Below are positions 32,304-44,609 of a stretch of 44,987 nucleotides of DNA, one piece after another; within the stretch, counting starts at the first letter, position 1; every line of letters begins with the position of its first letter. This stretch comes from Ichthyophonus hoferi (lineage: Eukaryota; Opisthokonta; Ichthyosporea; Ichthyophonida; Ichthyophonidae), in the NCBI GenBank assembly GCA_002751075.1, contig NAOQ01000428.1:4949-49935 (forward strand), written 5' to 3'. A program made the position numbers and the translations under genes. The notes under the pieces were generated by a model. The model saw only the letters and a list, made by a program, of their open reading frames with translations, did not search any database and was not told where the DNA came from.

Positions 32304-35300
32304 TACCTCATCACATATCTCCCTATATAACATTCTCCATCCTCCTCCCTCTCTCTCCCCTTCTCCCTCCTCTAGATCCTGTTCTGTGACTCTTGCTATA
32401 CTCCTGGACATCATAACCATACGTGTTACAACAATCACCTGATCTCTGATCGATTACACCATCTCATTCCCTCCAATCAAGATAATACTTCAAAATATGG
32501 GCGAGACACCCTATTGGACGGGGAGGCATCAATGCAGTTAACCCTAAAATTACTATCTCCCTTGTTAGTTAGTGAATTAAGGGATGCCATGACAATGCAT
32601 AGAAAGATGATAGAGAGAGCGTGGGACAGAATAAATAGGGTGATAGGTACAAGGGCTATAGAAGAAGAGGAAGAGGGCAAGAGAGAGAGTATGGAAATAA
32701 GGGAGACAAAGTGGGAGGAAGAGGGGAAGGATAATATACACCCCAAACCCTATAGGTATATAGGGAAGGACTTGCTTGGTATTGGTACAGGTATATCCGA
32801 ATTGGACGAAACTTCACTGCCTGATATTAAATATCAGGAGGATAAGGTATTGAATAGTATAATTATAAATAACACTGAATGTAATAGGCAAGAACTGGAG
32901 TTGACACTACAGAATGATAGTGTCATAGTGAGAAGCAAGGAAGGGGACAGGGATAGGGAGGGAGAGAGACGAGAAACTGAGAATTGTAATGAGATAGGAA
33001 AAGGCAAAGAAGAAATAAAAGGAGAAAGCGATGGTAATAATGATAGTAGTGAGCATACAAAAGGACTTAGAATCGAAAACAAAGACACAATGAAAGAAGG
33101 ATTGTTGCTAACAACTAAAGAGGAAGAGAAAGGGAAGGAGAGAGAGGGGGAATACACAATGGCCTTTCCCTTGATGCAACATGATTTAGATACGATTGTG
33201 ACCGATTCCTTTCAGGTCTGTACTGTATTATTTTTCCTTTCTCTTTCTTTCTCTCTCTCTCTCTCCTCTCCTCTCTTTTCTTCTGTTTATTATTGTTTAT
33301 TATAGGTGTCTAGTATAATTATATTCTGGCAATGTTACCTTTTTCATTTTATTTTATTGTATTTTACTATTTTACTATATTATTATTATTATTTTTATTT
33401 ACAGTATTAATGCAATAATACTATTCTATGTATGGTTATAATTGTTATCTTTCTAACCTTCTACCTAATAGGAGGCCTTCTCCCGCCCTAAATTCATGGC
33501 TCGCCCTGAACTTCTTCATCTCCACCGCCAATTAACGCACGACAAAGAGATGATACATATAGATCTAGATATGCTCATAGGTATACTTTTAACGAAGCAT
33601 AATGATTCGACAGAAAGACTATACACTGCTGTGACTGGATCTACATCACATTCCTTAACACACCCCCCACCAATCATAACTTTCCATCCCCCCATCAGCT
33701 TGACAACCAGTGTTACTCCTGCCAATAGTAATAAGGTATTGCAATCTAGGTCAGTNNNNNNNNNNNNNNNNNNNNNNNNNNNNNNNNNNNNNNNNNNNNN
33801 NNNNNNNNNNNNNNNNNNNNNNNNNNNNNNNNNNNNNNNNNNNNNNNNNNNNNNNNNNNNNNNNNNNNNNNNNNNNNNNNNNNNNNNNNNNNNNNNNNNN
33901 NNNNNNNNNNNNNNNNNNNNNNNNNNNNNNNNNNNNNNNNNNNNNNNNNNNNNNNNNNNNNNNNNNNNNNNNNNNNNNNNNNNNNNNNNNNNNNNNNNNN
34001 NNNNNNNNNNNNNNNNNNNNNNNNNNNNNNNNNNNNNNNNNNNNNNNNNNNNNNNNNNNNNNNNNNNNNNNNNNNNNNNNNNNNNNNNNNNNNNNNNNNN
34101 NNNNNNNNNNNNNNNNNNNNNNNNNNNNNNNNNNNNNNNNNNNNNNNNNNNNNNNNNNNNNNNNNNNNNNNNNNNNNNNNNNNNNNNNNNNNNNNNNNNN
34201 NNNNNNNNNNNNNNNNNNNNNNNNNNNNNNNNNNNNNNNNNNNNNNNNNNNNNNNNNNNNNNNNNNNNNNNNNNNNNNNNNNNNNNNNNNNNNNNNNNNN
34301 NNNNNNNNNNNNNNNNNNNNNNNNNNNNNNNNNNNNNNNNNNNNNNNNNNNNNNNNTCAGACATTCCTTAACACACCCCCCACCAATCATAACTTTCCAT
34401 CCCCCCATCAGCTTGACAACCAGTGTTACTCCTGCCAATAGTAATAAGGTATTGCAATCTAGGTCAGTCTCTAACTCAGCTCTCACCATGTCTGCTAATT
34501 CGAATCTTAATTCGGATCGAAATTATAAGGTTGACCCGATCCTAAATACCAGTCCAACCAATAGCCTGTCTACGTTGAAAAAAACGAAATTTGAGTGGAG
34601 CACTGCTGAGGGTCGGGCAGGAGGGCCAATAAGTAATAAAATACCTATTCCTGCTTTGGAAAGGAATAGAAAAAGGTAGAGATGATATAGAGAGTGGGAG
34701 GGAAGGGGTAGGGTTTGCAGATAGTGGTACTGGCATATATATAGGGGTATATACATGCACACAGTATATATGATATGATGATATTATGTGATATAATAAA
34801 ATATGATATGATAATATAGTGTATGATATGATATGTTTAAATATAATGTGATTTAGCATAATAGCGGTAATTAATTTATAATCACTGACATTATATTTTA
34901 GTTAGCCAATAGGAGGATATATATATATAAGCATATGCAACAAACCCAATCAGCTTCCCCTCTATCTGATTCTACCGATCTTATCTCTTCCTCTCTATCT
35001 TATATACTCCCTCTCTATCCTATCTCTCCCCTCCCTATCTTATCTGCTTCTTCTCTATTTTCTCTCTCCTCATTGTCCTACTCTACCTTATATCATCCAA
35101 TAGAAGGTGTACCTACCCTCCCTCTAAGGTTCTTCCTAATATAGCCCCTACACACTCTCCTGTTGCCATGCCTACTAAAGGGTTGGCCGTTCCCATTGGT
35201 GCTAAGGTGAGATGGTATACTGTGATATATATATATATATATTATGACTGTATTGTCTTTCTACCTTTATATAGTGTTATTATGTGCCCTCCTGCCTATA

Positions 35301-37388
35301 TTCCTATCATACCCAGATAACTTATTCTGTTACAATTCCCCTTCTCTCTCCCACTTCCTCTCCCTCTCCCTCTCTCTTTCCTTTTCTCTCTTCCTTTCCC
35401 TATCTCAGTTACCTGACTCCGATATAGATCCTATCGACCAACCCAGTAATATCCCTGTATTGTCTAATCAATGGCAGCCTCGCCCTCCTAGTTGCCATAG
35501 TTACCAGTCAACTAATACTCTCTATTCCCTTACACCTGCCTCCTACCAGAACCATGATAAGGCACGATGTCCTATTACTCCCTACCCATTGTATACACCT
35601 TGGAGGGAGACAGAGGAAAGCCAAAAGAATAGTGTGGGGTATAGGGAGGAAGAGGATAGAGATGGGAGGGGATATAGCATGGAAAGTAAGGAGGGGGAGG
35701 GGGTGACGGAGAGGGAGAGGGAGACAGAGAAAGGTAGTTATGGTAAGAGGGAGAGAGAGAAGGAGCGAATGAACACATGGGATCTATATCACCAGGTACA
35801 CCGATCAGAGAGGAGTGAGTTACCAAGAGGTGCGGAGTTATCTAATTATAATCAAGCCTACTCCTCCCCCCAACCTCCTCCACCCGTCCGTGTTAGCCAT
35901 ATATGGAACCCTATCCATCTCCCTAGAACAGATCATAATCCCCCTAAACCTAGCCTCTATCGACCCTATGAACATCTTCAAGGACCCCTTGAACCCCAAA
36001 TTACACACTCCCCCCCTAGTACATTACACTCTGGGACAATCACTTCAGGCGAATCACAAGAGGTTGGTGCAATCTCATCCAATGAGAACTCAAATTTATT
36101 TGGAATGCGACGAATAGCAATTGGGAGATATCCAGGACCCAGTAAAGAGAGTCCTATTAAGGTGAAAAGGGTAAGAAGAGGGCATGATAAAAGGGTGATT
36201 AGGACTAATCTGAAGACAGCTATTGGTGCAAGATATCACAAGGTGGAAAATGTAACAGGGACTGAGATGGACAATGATACTGATACTGATATGGTATATG
36301 AGAAGGGGAGATCTGGGGAATTAGGGGATGAAAAGGAGATTAAACAAAAGACAGCACCGCAAGAAGATATAGAGATTAAGTATACACCAAGGAGTATAGA
36401 GGGATCGCCTAGATCATCTAGATCTACTATGGTATATGAGGGTAGTGTAAATTTATCCTATAGATCCCCCTCTATTCCTCTAGAAGGTCTGGGAGGAGGG
36501 TACCAAAGGGGTGAAATTATTACTAATAAACCTATATATATACATCCACGTCATAGGGAGAGGGAGAGGACACCATGTATAGATAATATGGGGCATAATG
36601 TAGGACAATCTCCCTGGGAGAGAATGGAATATGCTGAGAGAGAGCAACTCAGTATAGACCCCACTATTCCCATTACTTGTGCCCCTGGCCAAAGCCAAAT
36701 TACAATGCAAAGTGTGCGCCCCCCCTACTATCCCTCACATAGGCATATGGAGGCTAATAAGTACCCTTCCTTCTCTACCTCGCATCCTATTGGTCTCCCA
36801 CTACAGGGACCCTCTCACGGACCCCCTTATGGAGATGAATATTATTATCCCTGTGGACACCCTCCCCCTTCCTCTATACCCATGTCTACCTATGAATATT
36901 CACAGTGGCAGGGGGGCTATGCGGTACCTCAGGGGGTTCCAATGGAGTGGCATCACCTGAATCATAATCATGCTAGACCAAGTGGAACTGACCCGACCCA
37001 ACCAGTTCCAATGAACCAATCATACATAGGCTATAGAAATAGTGATAGAGGAGGGAAGGAAAGAGAGAGGTCAGAAGGAGAGGGAGAAGAAGAAGAGGGT
37101 AGAGGAGGGAGAGGGGGGTATATACCTAGACATCCAATAACCTCACAATATGGCGAGACAGAGAGAGGGTATGACAGAGAGCCTCTACCATCAACCCATA
37201 ATGATATACATAGACCATATAGTCTCTGTAATAGTAATAGTATAGGGGTTGATAATGGAGGAGGGGTCTATAACTATATCCCTCCCTATAGTATACCTAG
37301 TGTACCTCCTAGAACTAGGCCAATAGATTATAGGAACACCCCTGATAGAGGACTAATTACAGGGGAGGATACTGAGAATATTGTATAG
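31051..37388 (+). CDS. Large, mostly disordered protein with an intron-split ZZ-like zinc finger
   Basis: Proposed exons: 31051-31620, 32376-33215, 33472-34675 (contains an assembly gap), 35104-35206, 35409-37388. Phases agree at every junction (0, 0, 2, 0). If the gap is false the product is about 1,327 residues. The only domain I see is CVEC..RRWYCPVC (C170, C173, C186, C189) encoded at the end of exon 1, completed by FCDSC (C194, C197) and GHHNH at the start of exon 2. This is close to the CBP/p300-type ZZ finger, a fold that binds peptides such as histone tails, but the third spacing is one residue shorter than usual. A helical stretch (SELRDAMTMHRKMIERAWDR) follows. The rest is low complexity: Arg/Glu runs, acidic runs, and a Ser/Pro/Tyr-rich C-terminus with a basic, NLS-like patch (SPIKVKRVRRGHDKR). 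I cannot name an orthologue. A nuclear scaffold is a guess. The exon 3-4 junction is the least certain; the gene could instead be two genes. Confidence 0.7.
31680..31880. repeat. TGTATG/TATGTGTA microsatellite in intron 1
   Basis: Imperfect TGTATGTG units follow closely on the donor after exon 1 of the ZZ-like gene. ORFs reading Tyr, Val, Cys and Met repeats here are artefacts. Confidence 0.85.
32263..32302. repeat. (CA)n microsatellite in intron 1
   Basis: An ACAC dinucleotide run of about 40 bp, ~75 bp before the exon 2 acceptor at 32375 of the ZZ-like gene. Confidence 0.9.
33648..34468. other. Assembly gap with 108-bp duplicated flanks inside exon 3
   Basis: The 108 bases before the N run (33648-33755) recur exactly after it (34361-34468), touching or almost touching the N run (33756-34356). 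Both copies are read in the same relative frame, and one copy alone gives an uninterrupted exon. This points to unmerged contig ends, not missing sequence. A real tandem duplication is the alternative. Confidence 0.9.
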
Positions 37389-37544
37389 TATAGTATATAT
37401 AGATAAAGATATAGGTGATAATAGATAGTATAACAGGATAAGGTATATAAAAATCTTCCTTACAGCCATAGCTAGAAAGAGGATATTAAGGATAGCAACA
37501 GCTATTTTGTATCAGTGGTAAAGTTATTATAAATCGATTGGTTT
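37389..37544. other. 3' flank of the ZZ-like gene
   Basis: AT-rich DNA after the stop codon at 37386-37388; no canonical AATAAA was noted close by. Confidence 0.35.
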
Positions 37545-38483
37545 GTGTATGTAAACGTCTAATTAATTTAGCAGTTAATTCGAATAGTAATTTTTAAGGA
37601 ATTGAGTGTTGTTATTTTATTTGGATATATGTACCATTTCCTCATCAGTGAGGGTTTTCATCAGAACTCCTCTGATTGATTTATAATCAATTACCGTTAG
37701 CTTATTGATTCGTGGTGATTGATTCTAGTAGTAATTGATTACAAAAGTTGTTACGTTTGGAATTGGGCTCTTGTGATTTGAATGATAATGGAAAAATAAT
37801 TTATTGGTCAATGTTATTGTTGATCAAATATGGTTTTATCAAAGCGTTGATTTAATTGGATTAACGGCCAATCTATGATCTTTGCATTTAATCATAATAC
37901 ACATACAACATCAACTGGGTAACTTTGTTTCGGTTTTTAATGCAATTTAGCATACAAATTTCATTAGATAGAGGGTTCATATTATATTGTTGCTTGGCTA
38001 TTATTTAAAATATAAATACATTCTGTATATGACTGGTATTAACTCTCGTACCCCTCGTCCCAAGAGAGTTAATATAAGATATATATGATTACAAGCTGCG
38101 TGTGTATCACTAGTATTTTTATTACCAGGCCCATTACAGAAGGAAATATCTAGGTACTTACACCTAAACCATCATGTGTAGAACACGGGTACTTGGTAAC
38201 GACTAACAAAATATAATAACAAATAGTAGCAGTAAACAGTCACTTTATTGTTGTTTTTCGAACTTATTATATACGTAAAATATTGATGACACCAATAGAT
38301 AAAAATTTGTTTGGTTTGACATGTATAGGGAAGTCTACATAGCAACGCTCTGGGCCATATACCTGTAGTTTTGATATCAACTTCCTATTAATTTTAATAA
38401 GTTACTATAACCGAATGTGGGAAAAGTGATAAAAATAACAAAGAATAATTTATGTAAGTGTGGTAAATAGTTGAGTTCCAACA
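37545..38483 (-). repeat. Repeat family C, third copy
   Basis: 37545-37890 aligns with 12235-12580 (TTTTTAAGGAATTGA, GAGGGTTTTCATCAG, CTCCTCTGA, TTGATCAAATATGGTTTT). The TGTTGGAACT terminus at 38483 on the minus strand is in the matching position, but the ~500 bp between are largely unlike the copy at 12 kb, which suggests an insertion. No coding part is visible. Confidence 0.55.
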
Positions 38484-38487
38484 ATAG

Positions 38488-38533
38488 TCAGCTTCATGTT
38501 GTGATAGCTAGTCAGCTTCATGTTGTGATAGCA
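38488..38533. repeat. Exact 23-bp tandem duplication
   Basis: The unit AGTCAGCTTCATGTTGTGAT plus AGC is present twice in a row right beside the family C terminus at 38483. Confidence 0.85.
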
Positions 38534-38710
38534 TGTGTCAACCATTATCAAACCCACTATTATCCTAATATAGACATGAAATGATATTTTTCTGTTTATC
38601 ACTGCAACAGAAAAGCAAACTTTATTTCAACTCTTACTAAATTTAGCACTCTAGTAGTAGCCTATCATTTTAGCTTTAATATTATTATTGTTTAAACAAA
38701 AGCCTTAGAG

Positions 38711-38741
<31 letters not shown>

Positions 38742-38744
38742 TGT

Positions 38745-39062
38745 TGGACACACAACGCACTTTTGCCATTTACTAATTGCAATTGTATTTACTTATTCCT
38801 AGAAAGGAAATGCGTTCCTTCCTACTTAAGTTTGATAATGTTGCGTTGTGAATAATGTTTCTTATCCATATATACACAGCCACAATTGGATTACAATTAT
38901 TACACAAACAGCATATTGCCAGGTAATAATGTAAAGGCACCTATATCCATCAATTAAAATAACGAGATTCAGGAGCAGCTAGCTAGAGCTTTAGCCTGCC
39001 GTTTACCTAACCACACCAGCCAAATAGAGCTCAGTACTACAGATATTGGTTTTATTTCCAAA
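38745..39062 (+). repeat. Repeat family E, copy 1
   Basis: About 38870-39062 aligns with 44615-44820: CCATATATACACAGC.A.AATT, GGATTACA, TTCA.GAGCAGCT..CTAGAG, TACCTAAC.ACA.., AGCTCAGTAC.ACAGATA. A tail fragment recurs at 15525-15610. Upstream, arms ACACAACGCA (near 38750) and TGCGTTGTG (near 38842) can pair, and a small AAGGAA..TTCCTT hairpin lies near 38805-38822. Confidence 0.6.
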
Positions 39063-39147
39063 AAACATATATATATACTCCCAGGCAATCAGATGTAATA
39101 ACATGTCTATTACTATTACCAAACACAGTATAACCCAGTATATACTC

Positions 39148-39676
39148 TTAGGTAGTCAGAGTTGGTATCTGTAGCTGGTTATAATTATACTGCATCATCT
39201 CTGCCTGTTCCATAATATACTGTAAGTCAACTAAACTAGTTACCTCCCCCTCTCCCTCCCTCTCCTCCTCCTCCTCTTCGTTCATCTGTAGCACCATCAT
39301 TATCTTTGAGGTCTCCATCTCTTTCTTCTCCCTCTTTATACACTCCAATTGTGTTTCTGTTCTCTTTTCTGCCAATGCCAGTCTCCAATGACTGATTGCC
39401 ATCTTGGCTGACTTTTTACCATGTTTAGTAGGGCTATCAAAGTCTACACTGGTGCTGGTACCAGTGCCTACTTCATCCTGACCTTCTGAATTAATAGTAA
39501 TCTGTGTGGGAAGGGTTTCTGATTGGATACTAGGCCGTGATCTCGTGTGAGAGGTATGGAGGAAGAGGTAGGGAACAGAAAGGTTATGAAGCACTGATCT
39601 AAAGAGGCTGTGTTGGTTCCTATCTGGTTGAGTATATGTTCCAGGATCACTGTGTAACGGATGGACCTTGGGTGAT
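39148..39676 (-). CDS. Last exon of an unrecognised acidic, coiled-coil protein
   Basis: An acceptor CTACCTACAG at 39677 opens an exon that reads for about 175 codons to a stop at 39148-39150. The first codons read SPKVHPLHSDPGTYTQPDRN. The middle is Ser/Thr-rich (EVGTGTSTSVDFDS), followed by a charged helix (SHWRLALAEKRTETQLECIK), a glutamate run (NEEEEEEREGEGE) and a C-terminal helix (LVDLQYIMEQAEMMQYNYNQ). The composition and helix pattern suggest a coiled coil of unknown role. The exon starts in phase 2 and needs an upstream exon, which I did not find in the next 5 kb of AT-rich DNA. I do not recognise the family. Confidence 0.5.
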
Positions 39677-41340
39677 CTGTAGGTAGGATAGAGTCAGTTA
39701 TTGTCACATACAGATTATTCTAGCATGATAATATTTATTTATTTATGGTAAGTATAACCTATTCATAATGTAACTCTATCTTTATCTTATCTTATCTTGA
39801 TAGTATAGTATAGTATGTATGTTATAGTATTTTATGGTATATAACACATACGTATTGTCCTAACAGATGGTAATATTTATTTGTGGTGACTGTAATCTAT
39901 TCATGTTGTGACTATATCCTTCTCTTATCCTATCTTGACCTCAATAAGGGTACATAAACAGGTTTCAAATGAGTTCTGAGACGTGGGTTTTATTAACTCA
40001 CGAATTAGTGTCAAATTATTATGAGTAGTTTAATTTGAATATTTACTCGGTCTACGTGTGTGAAACTTAGGAGCAGTTAATACAGTTAATTAGAAAATTA
40101 GCTTCAATAGTTAGTGTTGAGACAGTAAAATACAGGACAAATAGAATATGCCCTCTCTTTATCTTAAACCATTAGCCTGACAATGACGCATGCCAGATGG
40201 TGGACTATAATGTAAACCAAAATAGAAGTCCCGTCTCAACCTATACCATTTTAAATCCATGTGATGCGTTGAGACTGAATTTGTATCAAATTGTATTACC
40301 TAACATAATAACATACAGGAATAAATATCAATCTAAATCAAAATTATTACTACATAGATTTGATAGATGATTGGTCTATTATTGTACATGTTGGCTAAAT
40401 AATATGTGATATTGATTAATAAAAGATAATAAATAAATAGAATATATTTTATACTTCAATAAAAATAAATAAATAACTGTGGAATCATTGTAACAGATTA
40501 CACATGTTGCAACAATTTTATGACAATAAAATATAACAATAAAACATTTATACAGATCATTTAATATTTATATATTTATTCCTTTCTCTATAAACTTCTA
40601 TACTATACTGCTTGCTATGTATAGAAATAATTTATTTATTGTCAATATGTCTATGTCGAGTTTGTTACGAAAATGTATTGAAGATTTTATTAACTGTAAG
40701 AATGCTATTATATCATTGTTTTATATAATAATTGTTTTAATAATATATATATATATATATATAATTTATATTATAGAAGTTTAATATACCAATAATATAT
40801 TGATAATAAATGCATTTGTAACAGAGGATTTTCTTCTATATTTTATAATTATTTACTTAGTAGGTGCTTGTGAATAATTAATACCTTAAGATTAATCTTT
40901 TTTACGCAAATACTAACTATATAGATCGATAACCAATATTGTATTATATTTATAATTTTTTTTATATATTTTTATATGTGCATAAATGGCATGTGCATAT
41001 TATTGCTTATTGGGTATATATATAATTTTCTATGCTACTAACCTACTATTACACATATTTTTATACCGTCATACTACTATACTATCATATTATCATACGA
41101 TTCTATCTTACTATCATACTTATGTACTACGTATATATACTATAGGTATGTACAATATATATATATATATATAATTCACTTATATGGAGCCGCTAATTAA
41201 AATTATTATCTAAAATATTAATTAATGTAAAATATAAGAAACAAAAGCAAGAAACGGATAATTAAAATGATCAGTAAAACTATTTTGTCCCAGAATTAAA
41301 ATTTAATATTTAATATTTTCTGTCAGTGGCCAATTAAAAC
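39677..41340. other. AT-rich stretch with dispersed repeat copy, no gene
   Basis: Holds GTATAGTATAGTATG-type short repeats at 39800-39845, a copy of family D at 40015-40110, and very AT-rich sequence with (TA)n tracts at about 40742-40762 and 41154-41173. No coding signal. Confidence 0.5.
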
Positions 41341-41579
41341 GGGCTGTTTATTCTTTGTAGATTTTACTTCCACACAAAAAAGGTCTTTTCCTTTTTATTA
41401 CATATGGATTGTTTTAGTATGTGGTGGGATTAGTTAAATATTGTACAATCTCTGTGTTGTAATCAATAATACCTAGTGGACATCTATTGGGCAATACCAA
41501 CTCTAATGATATATATAAGATGGGCCCAAACTGGTTCTAGGCATAGGTTTTTGTTCATAAAGGTAGTGCATAAACTTAT

Positions 41580-41665
41580 CTAAGTGATTAAGTTGTACAT
41601 CCGCTCAGTCTAAGTATGTTAATTTTTGATACCTATTAGAAATTGAAAATTAAGTACATTATCTG
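41580..41665 (+). repeat. Dispersed repeat family D, diverged copy
   Basis: A CCGCTCAGTCTA.GT block followed by AATT-rich sequence resembles 60-130 and 40040-40110. Similarity is weak outside this block. Confidence 0.35.
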
Positions 41666-43697
41666 TCACCAGAACTCTTTGAGAGAGATATGTATGTCAA
41701 TATGAACTATGAGATACCCGATAATAAGTAACGAGATTTTTCCTATACAATATAAAAATGATGATTTTGACTTTAATAACTTGTAATAGAGGTCATTAAA
41801 GCTGTAAAACTAAAATATAGTTTATGCAAAACATTTTTGTCGACCTATTTTTTTTACAACAGTAGGAACCCCTACTGAGATAAATGGAATAGGTACATAT
41901 AAGGTATAAGGTAGGTCGTCTAGTTTCCTATTACTGCAATAACTATAGAAGAGACAGAAGCCCCAATTCTTTATTAATTACTTTTAATAATTTCAATAAA
42001 TAAATAAATTGTTTTCATGAACCCTTAATATATAAAAACTATATAAACTTAACTTTGGTCGGAGTGAGGCACTGATGACATAGTACGGTTGTGTCCATTC
42101 CTTTCTGTGAATTTGCCACTTATTTTGGCCAGTCGACCGGTAAACATCTCTATTATTACAATACGAAAAATGAGTATAATAGTTTGTTGCTTTGTTATCA
42201 CTTGTATTTGTCCCCTATAAAATAATTTATTTTTTGACCATATAGTAGGAAGTATTGTAGAATTCCATCGCATTGAACCAACTAGTAATTACTGCCAAGG
42301 TAGAAAATTCGTATAAACTTACATAAAATAATGGGTACAATAATACGTACAAGGATATTGATTGTATCCCAAATTATAACTCTACTATAACGAAACATAC
42401 ATAAACAATAAATTCTATGCATATATAATGATTGTAAACGAATGAGGCAATTTATTATAACCTCTTGTTAGTTTGAGTGACCTTGTAAAAAAGAATACAA
42501 ATGCAAATAAAAATAATAAAAATAAAAATAAGAAGGAAATAAAATGCATTATAGTAATCACTAAACTTCATATATATATATATATAAGTATATAATTAGT
42601 TATATTACACTATATTAAGATTAAGTTAATATAATATTATTATTAATCAATACATATACATACATTCTTGAGACTATATGCGATAAGACGCACCAATAGG
42701 AACAGAGTATATACTTATTACTATTGGGCAACCAATAGCGATTTCCGAGTGAGAGAATGATACGGCGATTCACATTCCAATCCACTTTGGTTCTTCTCTC
42801 AAGTAGCCCCTTATTCCTAAAAAAAACCCCATATTGCTCCCTCCCTTGTAGTCGGGAGATTGTTATAGTTTATTTCTTCTATAACTGATAAATATTTTTT
42901 ATTTTTTATTTTTATATAAGCGAAAACAAAATGCTAAATTTTTACACCGATATTAAAAGTCAAATGATCCGACCGTAGATAGTAGCTTATAGCACTGGTT
43001 TTTCAGCAACGTAATTATCTAATACTGCCCACTCTTTTAGATTATACGTCTGTAGTCATAATGTATAGTAGTATATAGTAAAATAGTGTACAATGGCCTT
43101 TGGCCTAGATCTTGTTAATCTCGTGATTGTAATAAATTAACAATCGATTTGCGATTGACAAAGTTTGTGGTCGTATCAATATTATACTTTACTATACTCT
43201 TACAATATAAAGGCTGTAATCTCACCACATATAAGAAAAATTGATTATGTGACCGTGTAACTATCCTACACTCTACGGAATACTAACAGATATTTGCTGC
43301 TAACTCACGTTATAATTTCTGATTTTAGCTTATGAAGAAACTACCACATCCATGTTCACGATGGCAACTGATTATTACAAGTAGAGAATTTGAGATAAAT
43401 CATTACAGAATCAAGTGTCCACCCTATCCCAGACATAACCTTTTTATACAATCTAAATATAACAATTTTTATACAAACTATGTCAAAACCCAGCATTAAT
43501 TAATTAGAAAATTATTTTGATGGGTACTTTGCCTCTATTGTATATTTAACTATATTTGAAAATACCCTTCCCGGTACTTTGTTCACAGCTTTTAACATAA
43601 CTACATAGACATTGGTTGGTGCCAAATCTAGTCCTTGATATCCATATCCAAACAACATGGTTTAGTGTATTCTATCATCTCACCAAAACCGTTGTTG
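41666..43697. other. Intergenic, CCAAT-rich patch, no gene confirmed
   Basis: AT-rich DNA. Three CCAAT/ATTGG boxes within about 50 bp (42690-42740) and nearby CCAATCC could be a promoter, but no exon was found beside them. The minus-strand ORF 42273-42049 has no recognisable features. Confidence 0.4.
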
Positions 43698-44220
43698 CAA
43701 ACAGGTCGCTGTTTTGCACAATTTTAGATGTAAATGTATAATCTACAGTAATGTAATTTATCCTCCTATTAATTAACGATTATTTGGAATCTCCAGTAGA
43801 TACTGCAGGATTGCATAGCAACTTTTTATTCACTGAGCTAACCTCAGCGAAACGCAATTGCATGTCTTGTACGCAATATCTGTTTAACAAAATCTCTTGT
43901 TTTTGACGTCATTAAATATATTCAAAACGACAACTATTACAGCACCATATACCCCAATATGATATATCGGTGTACCCGTATATTGTATTGGTACTGGCTG
44001 AAATCATGTATAAATGTAAATTCAGTAGCGTCTATAAGAGGATGGTTTCACAGACTGTTAAAGCAGCGAAAGAATTACACTAAGAACTGGCTAGTTCTTA
44101 ATAAACTGGATTGAAATACTCTGCGGAACCTAGAAGAAAACATTTATCTAGGTTTTTTTTTTTTGGAAATCCCAAAACGTGTGGACAAGGTCACTAAAGC
44201 TAGCACAGATTGATATAACA
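43698..44220 (+). repeat. Dispersed repeat family A, short copy
   Basis: Aligns in two blocks with 4107-4400 and 5400-5600. Shared motifs include TGCAAACAGG, CTGAG..CCTC.GCGAAAC, GTACGCAATAT.TGTTTA, AAGAACTGGCTAGTT and GTGGACAAG. The sequence between the two blocks in the left-hand copy is absent here. Confidence 0.65.
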
Positions 44221-44609
44221 GTTAAACAATACTTTATCTTGTAATGTAGAATGATTAGCAAGTTACTCACTCTACTACTCAAATGGTAAGCATTCTGAAA
44301 TTGGAAGGAAGAGTTTGGTTTTAGTAGTCTAGAGCAACCGAGATATTACATCAAACTTACTAGAACCAAAGTGTTCACTGCACTTTTACTGTTCATAGTT
44401 TTCAGTTGCCAATATATACTGCTTACTCATATAAACATATATATTATTATATTATTTATAAAAAGTCACATTCCGGAATCCAAATCATGCTCTCTATGGT
44501 TTTTGTTTCATATTATATATATAGTTGTAAAAAAGTTGGAGTAGATAATCCAAATGCTTTACTATAAAGTTAACTAGTTGAGCCTGGTGTTGCTTCTTCT
44601 GATGGTAAC

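Noticed and set aside
35244-35408. N-terminal hydrophobic extension (MTVLSFYLYIVLLCALLPIF) of the 714-codon ORF as a signal peptide
   Set aside because: It reads intron sequence and a polypyrimidine tract ending in CAG at 35408; the coding exon more plausibly starts at 35409, where the phase fits the upstream exon.
35575-35826. Ser/Pro-rich minus-strand ORF
   Set aside because: Shadow of the Arg/Glu-rich coding stretch of the last exon of the ZZ-like gene.
42049-42273. 74-residue minus-strand ORF
   Set aside because: No recognised motif, no splice signals in agreement, and isolated in AT-rich DNA; possibly chance.
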